A stretch of 23,050 nt of DNA from JBFGWM01 sp041588495 (GTDB taxonomy: Bacteria; Pseudomonadota; Gammaproteobacteria; Pseudomonadales; JBFGWM01): the NCBI GenBank assembly GCA_041588495.1, contig JBFGWM010000019.1, positions 1 through 23,050 on the forward strand. Reading direction: 5' to 3'. Below the pieces are notes generated by a model, which was not told the origin of the DNA, searched no databases, and worked only from the letters and a program-made list of their open reading frames with translations. Below are positions 7,164 to 12,588 of this stretch, one piece after another. Position numbers and translations under genes: made by a program. Position 1 is the stretch's first letter; the number at the start of each line of letters is the position of its first letter.

Positions 7164-7192
7164 GGTGCAATAATAGCCCCCTTTCTTGCACC
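7164..7192. promoter_or_regulatory. Dyad between divergent GST-fold and aminotransferase genes
   Basis: GGTGCAA (7164-7170) and TTGCACC (7186-7192) are perfect 7-bp inverted repeats separated by 15 bp. The left arm overlaps a possible -35 (TTGCAC, minus strand) for the GST-fold gene, whose -10-like CATAAT is at 7149-7144. The spacing, about one and a half helical turns, could suit a dimeric regulator. It could also form a hairpin in the aminotransferase leader. Confidence 0.4.
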
Positions 7193-7224
7193 AGGAGAGT
7201 GACGCGTCAACCCGCGTCCCGCCG

Positions 7225-8349
7225 ATGAACAGCACGTCCTTTCAACCGCCGCTCCGGGTCCTGATGGGTCCCGGTCCCTCCAGTCCGCATCCGCGGGTGC
7301 TGGAGGCCTTGTCGCGGCCGACCATCGGCCACCTCGATCCCGAGTTCATCCGCATGATGGACGAGACCCGGGACCTGCTCCAGTACGTGTTCCGCACCCG
7401 CAACGAGGTGACCCTGCCGGTGTCCGCCCCCGGTAGCGCCGGTATGGAAACCTGCTTCGTGAACCTCATGGAACCCGGTGACACCTTCATCGTGTGCCGC
7501 AACGGGGTGTTCGGGTCGCGGATGATCGAGAACGTGCGCCGTTACGGTGGCGAGGCGGTGGTTGTGGACTCGGAGTGGGGGCATCCGGTCGACCCCGATC
7601 GCGTGCGCGACGCGGTACGTGCGAATCCGGGTGCGAAAGCGGTGGCCATGGTTCACGCCGAGACCTCGACCGGGGTGCGCTCCGACGTCGCCACCCTGTG
7701 CGGTATCGCCCGCGAGGCGGACTGCCTGAGCATCGTCGACGTCGTCACTTCCCTGGCCGGCATCGATGTCGATGTCGACGGCTGGGGCGCCGACGCCGTC
7801 TATGGCGGCACCCAGAAATGCCTGTCCTGCCCGCCGGGAATCTCGCCGCTGACCCTGAGCGAGCGGGCGATGGAAGTCATTCGCAACCGGCAGAGCGAGA
7901 TTCACAGCTGGTTCCTGGATCTCAAGCTGATCACCCAGTACTGGGGCGAGGGGGATGCCCGCGTCTATCACCACACCGCGCCGGTCAACAGCCTCTACGG
8001 CCTGCACGAGGCCCTGCTGATGGTGCGCGAGGAAGGTCTCGAGCAGGTCTGGGCGCGGCACCGCAAGAACCACGAACTGCTGCGCGACGGGCTGGAGCAA
8101 CTCGGCATCCGCTTTCTGGTCGATCCCGACTGGCGCTTGCCGATGCTGAATGCCGTGGTCATCCCCGAGGGCGTGGATGATCCCGGCGTGCGCCGGCGCC
8201 TGCTGGCCGAGTACAACCTGGAAATCGGCCCCGGTCTCGGGCCCCTGCAGGGCCGCATCTGGCGCATCGGGCTGATGGGCAATGGCTCGCGGCAGAAGAA
8301 CGTCATGCTCTGTCTTTCCGCGTTGCGGGAAATCCTCGGGGCCGGCTGA
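7225..8349 (+). CDS. Class V pyridoxal-phosphate aminotransferase (alanine/serine-glyoxylate aminotransferase family)
   Basis: A 374-residue fold-type I aminotransferase. The opening LMGPGPSSPHPRVLEAL and GHLDPEF are typical of alanine-glyoxylate and serine-glyoxylate aminotransferases. SAPGSAGMETCFVNL forms the PLP phosphate loop, VDVVTSLAGIDVDVDGWGAD supplies the cofactor-contacting Asp, and YGGTQKCLSCPPG carries the Schiff-base lysine (K198). GLMGNGS near the C-terminus is a family feature. The likely reaction is transfer of an amino group from Ala or Ser to glyoxylate; donor specificity cannot be read from sequence. The frame continues upstream to a TTG at 7186 with CAGGAG nearby, but homology begins after ATG 7225, which has no clear ribosome-binding site; the start is uncertain by 13 codons. 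No glycine, serine or glycolate pathway neighbours are present. Confidence 0.88.
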   Translation: MNSTSFQPPLRVLMGPGPSSPHPRVLEALSRPTIGHLDPEFIRMMDETRDLLQYVFRTRNEVTLPVSAPGSAGMETCFVNLMEPGDTFIVCRNGVFGSRMIENVRRYGGEAVVVDSEWGHPVDPDRVRDAVRANPGAKAVAMVHAETSTGVRSDVATLCGIAREADCLSIVDVVTSLAGIDVDVDGWGADAVYGGTQKCLSCPPGISPLTLSERAMEVIRNRQSEIHSWFLDLKLITQYWGEGDARVYHHTAPVNSLYGLHEALLMVREEGLEQVWARHRKNHELLRDGLEQLGIRFLVDPDWRLPMLNAVVIPEGVDDPGVRRRLLAEYNLEIGPGLGPLQGRIWRIGLMGNGSRQKNVMLCLSALREILGAG

Positions 8350-8397
8350 GGCCGTACCGCTCGCGATCATGGCCATTCGACGGGGAGCGAGCGGCGC

Positions 8398-9021
8398 GTG
8401 AGTCCCGCCGGCCTGCTGGTCCTGTCGGCCCTGCTGCTCGGCGCTTTCGCGGTGCTGTTTGCCCGCGCACGCAAGCGCCGGCGCGAGGCCTTCATCGAAG
8501 CCTTTCGCTTCCCCGGTGCCGTGCTGGAGAAAACCGCGGCACGCTATCCGCACCTCGATGCCGGGGGCCGGCGTCTCGTGGAGCGCGGCCTGCGCGATTA
8601 TTTTCATGCCTGCAACGACGCCGGGCGCCAGCTGGTGTCGATGCCGTCCCAGGTGGTCGATGTCGCCTGGCATGAGTTCATCCTGTTCACCCGGCGTTAC
8701 CAGGAGTTTTGCGGGAAATCGTTCGGGCGCTTCCTGCACCACACGCCGGCGGAGGCCATGCGCTCGCCCACCGAGGCCCAGGAGGGGATCCGCCGGGCTT
8801 GGCGGCATGCCTGCAAGCGCCAACAGATCGATCCGCGACAGCCCGAACGGCTGCCGCTGCTGTTTGCCATCGATGGTCTGCTGGCGATCGGTGACGGGTT
8901 TCGCTACGAACTGGACTGCACGCGCAGCGAGGGACACCCCTACTGTGCCGGCCACATCGGTTGTGGGAGTTGCGGCGGCGACGGCGACGGTGGTTGCGGG
9001 GGTGGCTGCGGCGGCGACTGA
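8398..9021 (+). CDS. Membrane-anchored glycine-rich-domain-like protein with Cys/Gly-rich tail
   Basis: A 207-residue protein starting at GTG 8398, with GGGGAG ten bases upstream. It has one N-terminal membrane segment (residues ~5-22, LLVLSALLLGAFAVLF) followed by RARKRRR, which would keep the rest in the cytoplasm. The middle resembles the glycine-rich domain-containing protein-like family (DUF1399 type): VDVAWHEFILFTRRYQEFC and FGRFLHHTP (residues ~88-118) with the conserved D..WH and HH pairs. The last ~30 residues are a CxxxxxC...CGSCGGDGDGGCGGGCGGD tail. The clustered Cys suggest metal binding or disulfide chemistry, but neither is shown. It sits 48 bp after the aminotransferase and may be co-transcribed. 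I know no established bacterial function. Confidence 0.7.
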   Translation: MSPAGLLVLSALLLGAFAVLFARARKRRREAFIEAFRFPGAVLEKTAARYPHLDAGGRRLVERGLRDYFHACNDAGRQLVSMPSQVVDVAWHEFILFTRRYQEFCGKSFGRFLHHTPAEAMRSPTEAQEGIRRAWRHACKRQQIDPRQPERLPLLFAIDGLLAIGDGFRYELDCTRSEGHPYCAGHIGCGSCGGDGDGGCGGGCGGD

Positions 9022-9027
9022 GACGCC

Positions 9028-10506
9028 TCAGCCGCAGCGGTCCAGGGCATCTTCCAGTCGCCGGCAGACCTCGCGCATCACCTTGATGCGGGCAAAGTAC
9101 TTCTGGTCGCCCTCGACCAGCGTCCACGGCGCCTCGGGGGTGCCCGTCAGTTCGACCATGTCGTGCACCGCGTCGGTGTAGTCGTCCCACTTTTCGCGGT
9201 TGCGCCAGTCCTCGTCGGTCAGTTTCCAGGCCTTGTACGCGATTTGCTCGCGCTCCTTGAAGCGCCGGAGCTGCTCTTCCTGCGTGATGTGCATCCAGAA
9301 CTTGCACAGCACGATGCCGCTGTCGACCAGTTCCTTTTCGAACTCGTTGATCTCGCGATAGGCGCGCTGCCAGTCGGCGTCTTTCGCAAATCCCTCGACC
9401 CGTTCCACCAGCACCCGGCCGTACCAGCTGCGGTCGTACAGGGTGACGCGTCCGGCCCGCGGCAGGTGACGCCAGAAGCGCCACAGGTAGTGATGGGCCT
9501 TTTCCTCGTCGGTGGGGGCCGCGATCGGGATCACCTGGTAGTGCCGGGCGTCCATGGCCCCGGTGAGGCGCCGGATCACGCCGCCCTTGCCGGCGGCATC
9601 CCAGCCCTCGAACATCACCACCGCGGAGATGTGGCGCAGGTAGGCCTGGTGCTGCAACTGGTAGAGGCGTGCGCTGAGCTGGGACAGCTCCTCCTTGTAC
9701 GCCGTCTTGGTGAGCGACTGTTTCATGCTCATTTCATCGAGCGCCCTGCGTTTCGCAGGCGCATAGCGGGTCGGTGTGCGCCTGATGTCGCGGCCGCCGC
9801 TTTCGATGTGCTGCTCGATGCGCGTGTGGATCGATTCCGCGACCTCGATGCTGCGCCGTCGTTGCGCCGACGAATCGATCACCTGCCATTCCGCGCCCTC
9901 GATGTGGGTGGCGCTGATGAGCTGGTCCGAGACGTCGATGAAGCGGTCGTAGAGGGCCCAGTTCTCCCAGTCGGTGGGCTTGACCTGCCATGCGGTCAGC
10001 GGGTCCGAGGCCAGCTTCTTGAGGCGCTTCTCCTGGCCTTTCTTGTCGAGCAGCATGTAGTACTTGAGGATCAGCGCACCGTTGTCGGTGAGGTTGCGCT
10101 CAAAGGCATTGATGCTTTCCACGTGGCGGTTGAACTGGCGCAGGGTGATCTTGCCCTTGACGTAATCCAGCAGCGGTCGCGAGTACCAGGCGCTGAGATA
10201 AAGACCGAGCTGGCCGTGGGGCGGGAGGTCGCGCCAGTAGCGCCAGTAGGTCGGCCGCTGGCGTTCGTCCTCGGTGGGCTGGCCGTAGGCGCGGGTGATC
10301 AGCCAGCGCGGGTCCATCCAGGTGTTGAGCAGGTCGACGGTTTCGTGCTTCCCGGCGCCGTCGACGCCCGCGAACAGCACCAGCACCGGGAATTTCTGTT
10401 TCCTGAGTTCCTGCTGCAGGATAATCAGCCGGCTGCGCAGTTCGGGTACGAGTTCCTTGTATTCCGTCTTGCCCAGGTCCCGTTTTCTCTTGATCTGGTC
10501 CAGCAT
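9028..10506 (-). CDS. pap: Polyphosphate:AMP phosphotransferase (two-domain PPK2)
   Basis: A 492-residue protein with two PPK2 domains in tandem, the usual architecture of polyphosphate:AMP phosphotransferase, which makes ADP from AMP using polyphosphate. The C-terminal domain (~260-492) is complete: Walker A GWDAAGKGG (301-309), APTDEE, and the Walker B/lid LYDRSWYGR (356-364). The N-terminal domain (~10-245) keeps a P-loop GVDGAGK (47-53) but has LSAWYSR (104-110) where the active domain has DRSWYGR, so it is probably not catalytic; this asymmetry is known for the family. The ATG at 10506 has GGGAGA eight bases upstream. The frame is open further upstream without homology. Its 3' end is 6 bp from the convergent glycine-rich-domain gene. 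No polyphosphate kinase gene is nearby. Confidence 0.92.
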   Translation of the reverse strand: MLDQIKRKRDLGKTEYKELVPELRSRLIILQQELRKQKFPVLVLFAGVDGAGKHETVDLLNTWMDPRWLITRAYGQPTEDERQRPTYWRYWRDLPPHGQLGLYLSAWYSRPLLDYVKGKITLRQFNRHVESINAFERNLTDNGALILKYYMLLDKKGQEKRLKKLASDPLTAWQVKPTDWENWALYDRFIDVSDQLISATHIEGAEWQVIDSSAQRRRSIEVAESIHTRIEQHIESGGRDIRRTPTRYAPAKRRALDEMSMKQSLTKTAYKEELSQLSARLYQLQHQAYLRHISAVVMFEGWDAAGKGGVIRRLTGAMDARHYQVIPIAAPTDEEKAHHYLWRFWRHLPRAGRVTLYDRSWYGRVLVERVEGFAKDADWQRAYREINEFEKELVDSGIVLCKFWMHITQEEQLRRFKEREQIAYKAWKLTDEDWRNREKWDDYTDAVHDMVELTGTPEAPWTLVEGDQKYFARIKVMREVCRRLEDALDRCG

Positions 10507-10531
10507 TGCCGGTCTCCCGTGGCCCGCCCGG

Positions 10532-10549
10532 TTGCCGATCGCGCGGCAA
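10532..10549 (-). other. Stem-loop in the pap leader
   Basis: TTGCCG (10532-10537) and CGGCAA (10544-10549) are perfect inverted repeats around a 6-base loop, about 25 bp upstream of the pap start codon. It may be an operator or an mRNA structure near the ribosome-binding site. No match to a known riboswitch is evident. Confidence 0.35.
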
Positions 10550-10640
10550 GCCCATTTTTCTTTAAGACTAGCAGAGGCGGGTTCACTCCAGAGGGTCGAT
10601 CGGGCAGTCCCGTTGCGACGGCCATGGCGCCGGTATGCGC

Positions 10641-10646
10641 GTAGAA
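10641..10646 (+). promoter_or_regulatory. Candidate -10 element for the cyclotransferase-like gene
   Basis: TAGAAT matches TATAAT at 5 of 6 positions and ends seven bases before ATG 10654, with no ribosome-binding site between. This arrangement fits leaderless transcription. A well-spaced -35 is not visible (TTGCGA at 10613-10618 is 22 bp away). Confidence 0.3.
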
Positions 10647-10653
10647 TGAAGTG

Positions 10654-11088
10654 ATGGGATGGAGCAATTTCCTGTTCGTCTACGGCACCCTCAAGAAGGG
10701 CTACGCGAATCACCATTACCTGGTGGAGGCCGGCCTGCTCGGAGAATACCGAACGGCGAATGCCTACCCGCTTGCCATCGAGCCGCCCTGGTGGGTGCCC
10801 TCGTTATACGAGCGCCCGGGCCAGGGTCACCGGGTCACGGGTGAACTGTACGTCATCGATGACGGCATCATGCGCTTCACCGATGAACTCGAGGGGCTGA
10901 CCCGGGTTGACGGCTACTACCGCCGGGAAATCGAGGTCGCGCACGACGATGGCAGCGGACGGCGCTGGGCGTGGACGTATTTCCGGCGCGGCCATCCGCC
11001 GGACCCGGCGCGGGTTCCCTACCTGGAGACCTACGTCGACCGGCGCTACGTGCCGCCCGCGGAGCGCGATCAGCGCGGCGCGGAGTAG
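10654..11088 (+). CDS. Gamma-glutamylcyclotransferase-like (GGCT/YtfP family) protein
   Basis: A 144-residue single-domain protein of the gamma-glutamylcyclotransferase fold. It begins with the family signature FLFVYGTLKKGYANHHYL, the substrate-binding YGTL loop. The candidate catalytic Glu is in DELEGLTRVDGYYRREIEV, again matching the family. Members release 5-oxoproline from gamma-glutamyl amines; YtfP-like bacterial proteins often lack proven activity. GTG 10651 and ATG 10654 are adjacent alternatives; ATG is preferred. There is no obvious ribosome-binding site, consistent with the -10-like element just upstream. It is divergent from pap, and its stop codon overlaps the 3' end of the convergent P460-like gene by 19 bp. 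Confidence 0.85.
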   Translation: MGWSNFLFVYGTLKKGYANHHYLVEAGLLGEYRTANAYPLAIEPPWWVPSLYERPGQGHRVTGELYVIDDGIMRFTDELEGLTRVDGYYRREIEVAHDDGSGRRWAWTYFRRGHPPDPARVPYLETYVDRRYVPPAERDQRGAE

Positions 11089-11720
11089 AACGTGGAGAAA
11101 ATGTAATCGCGGTCCGCGATGTTGGCGTGGCAGTCTGAACAGATCGCCCGGATCCCCGGGTCGCTGGCTTTGCCGCGGTTGAGTATCCTGCCGTCCACGT
11201 CGCTCTGGATGAATTCCCAGTCGCCGCGCTCCGGGTCGTAACCCGGTTGATGCTTCTTCATGACGGTCAGTGAAACGGCGGCGGCCGGACGACCCTCCGA
11301 TACCCTGAAGTTTTCCTTGATGAAAATGGTCCCCGGCGGGTAGAACCTGAATCCGCTGCGTGCCGGGGATTCGTCTTCCTCGTCACCCCAGTCGTCTTCG
11401 GCGAACTCGTCGAGGTAGCGGTTGTAATTGTGCCGGTAGATGCCGGGCGCCTGGTTGACGTAGAGGATGATGAACTGGTTCCAGTGCAGCCCCGAGTATT
11501 CGAATCCGCTGAGCCGGTGCCAGTCCTTGCGGTACCTGTCGATCTCGGCAAGCTCCGCAGGCACCACGAACGGCTGCACGCAGAATGGGTCAACGACGGT
11601 CGCGGCCATGTCGCACTTGGGGCGCTCGTCGGCCGTGGTGCCCGTGGACAGGCACGCGGTGACAAGCAGGGTGGTGATTCGTTGCAGGAAACGCACACCG
11701 TGGGGAATTGCTTGCGGCAT
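11070..11720 (-). CDS. Cytochrome P460-family c-type haem protein
   Basis: A 216-residue exported protein: signal peptide at residues ~1-30 (RITTLLVTACLSTGTTA core), then a P460-like domain with GFRFYPPGTIFIKENF (~123-138), LTVMKKHQPGYDPERGDWEF (~151-170) and a single haem-binding CSDCH (194-198) followed by NIADRDYIFS near the C-terminus. P460 proteins of ammonia oxidisers oxidise hydroxylamine using a haem cross-linked to Lys; related proteins bind NO. Lys residues sit in the expected region (K135, K155, K156), but which one, if any, would cross-link cannot be decided by eye. It begins 13 bp after the cupredoxin gene and is probably co-transcribed with it, so the two may exchange electrons in the periplasm. 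ATG 11720 is chosen so that the signal peptide is well formed. Confidence 0.82.
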   Translation of the reverse strand: MPQAIPHGVRFLQRITTLLVTACLSTGTTADERPKCDMAATVVDPFCVQPFVVPAELAEIDRYRKDWHRLSGFEYSGLHWNQFIILYVNQAPGIYRHNYNRYLDEFAEDDWGDEEDESPARSGFRFYPPGTIFIKENFRVSEGRPAAAVSLTVMKKHQPGYDPERGDWEFIQSDVDGRILNRGKASDPGIRAICSDCHANIADRDYIFSTFYSAPR

Positions 11721-11733
11721 GGGATGCGCTACC

Positions 11734-12411
11734 TCATTCACGGGTGAGCAGGACGCGACCAACGGGCTTGCCGCGACGGGTCAGGCTGGTCTCGCGACGC
11801 GCGCCGCGCCGGAGGTCCACGCGGACCGGGTCGAAACCGGCCAGCAGGAGCACGACCGGACCGGCATCCGCGGCAACATCGCTGAGCGCGAGAGAATACG
11901 TCTTGCGCCCGCGCTCGGGCTCGAATACCGCGTACCGGTCAGCCGCGATGTTGGCGATGTATGCGCGCATGCGCGGGTGTATTTTGCAGCCGATGCGCAC
12001 CAGGGTGCCGGGTGTCCATTCCATTGCCATGGCGGCCATGCTGCCGCTGGACATCAGCCCGATATCGAAAATCGCGTTGCTGGCCGGTGCGTCCGCATAG
12101 ATGTTGTGGTCGAAGCCGTCGGAGTTCAGGAACGCGATGTTCGAACCCGGGGTTCCCACCACGAGGCGCCGGGTGAAGCGCTTGTCCACCTGGTCGATCG
12201 CGGCCGGCCGTGGCGCGGGGCGCGCCTGTGTTGCGTAGAACACCCCGGTGAAGGGCAGCCCCGAGGCGAACTGCAGTTCGGCTTTCAGGGTGTCGGCATG
12301 TGCAATGCCCGGCGCAGCGCAGGCCAGGACCACGCCCAGCGCCCACACCAGTAGGGCGCGGCCGTCGCAGGTTCCCGCCACGCTTGATGCAACCTGGAAT
12401 GTGCTTGTCAC
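11734..12411 (-). CDS. Periplasmic cupredoxin (plastocyanin-like type 1 copper protein)
   Basis: About 225 residues with a signal peptide (LLVWALGVVLACAAPGIAHA, cleavage near residue 39). The type 1 copper ligands can be placed: His102 in SDGFDHNIYAD, then Cys142, His145 and Met148 in GCKIHPRMRAYI, the CxxHxxM spacing of plastocyanin-like domains. Similar proteins are often labelled methylamine utilisation proteins, but no methylamine dehydrogenase genes are here. The start is uncertain. GTG 12411 gives a normal signal peptide but its AGAGG lies directly against the start codon; ATG 12516 would put ~50 unusual residues before the hydrophobic core. The gene leads the cupredoxin-P460 pair and is divergent from the first sensor kinase. 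An electron carrier or copper-binding role is inferred. Confidence 0.8.
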   Translation of the reverse strand: MTSTFQVASSVAGTCDGRALLVWALGVVLACAAPGIAHADTLKAELQFASGLPFTGVFYATQARPAPRPAAIDQVDKRFTRRLVVGTPGSNIAFLNSDGFDHNIYADAPASNAIFDIGLMSSGSMAAMAMEWTPGTLVRIGCKIHPRMRAYIANIAADRYAVFEPERGRKTYSLALSDVAADAGPVVLLLAGFDPVRVDLRRGARRETSLTRRGKPVGRVLLTRE

Positions 12412-12534
12412 CCTCTGATCCGTGCTGACTTCAGGCGATATCCAGCATGGACCGGGACCTTGCGAATGGCCAGTCCGGGCCGCTTCAGGAATTTCGTCAC
12501 GCCAGGCCAACGCCATGTTATTGATTTATAAATG

Positions 12535-12563
12535 TAGAAAGTTATATACCGATTTTGTATAAT
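12535..12563 (+). promoter_or_regulatory. Promoter of the first hybrid kinase gene
   Basis: A perfect -10 TATAAT (12558-12563) follows a 17-bp spacer after TAGAAA (12535-12540, 4 of 6 to TTGACA), in an AT-rich island that stands out from the surrounding GC-rich DNA. Transcription would start near 12570, just before the GTG start. Confidence 0.65.
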
Positions 12564-12569
12564 GCACAA
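12541..12569 (-). promoter_or_regulatory. Divergent promoter candidate for cupredoxin-P460
   Basis: On the minus strand TTGTGC (12569-12564) is followed after 17 bp by TATAAC (12546-12541, 5 of 6 to TATAAT). It overlaps almost exactly the plus-strand promoter of the kinase gene, so RNA polymerase could probably occupy only one at a time. Confidence 0.45.
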
Positions 12570-12573
12570 CCAA

Positions 12574-12588
12574 TTAACCGGTGGTTAA
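12574..12588. other. Inverted repeat over the kinase start codon
   Basis: TTAACC-GGT-GGTTAA is a perfect 6-bp-arm dyad spanning the GTG at 12581. It may be an operator just after the transcription start or a hairpin at the ribosome-binding region. A related TTAACCGGTTGGT occurs upstream of the patatin-like gene (5834-5846). Confidence 0.4.

Noticed and set aside
7199..7228. Nine-codon GTG-initiated leader ending on the aminotransferase start (ATGA overlap)
   Set aside because: The AGGAG is only one base from the GTG, too close to work, and the peptide has no attenuator-like residue run.
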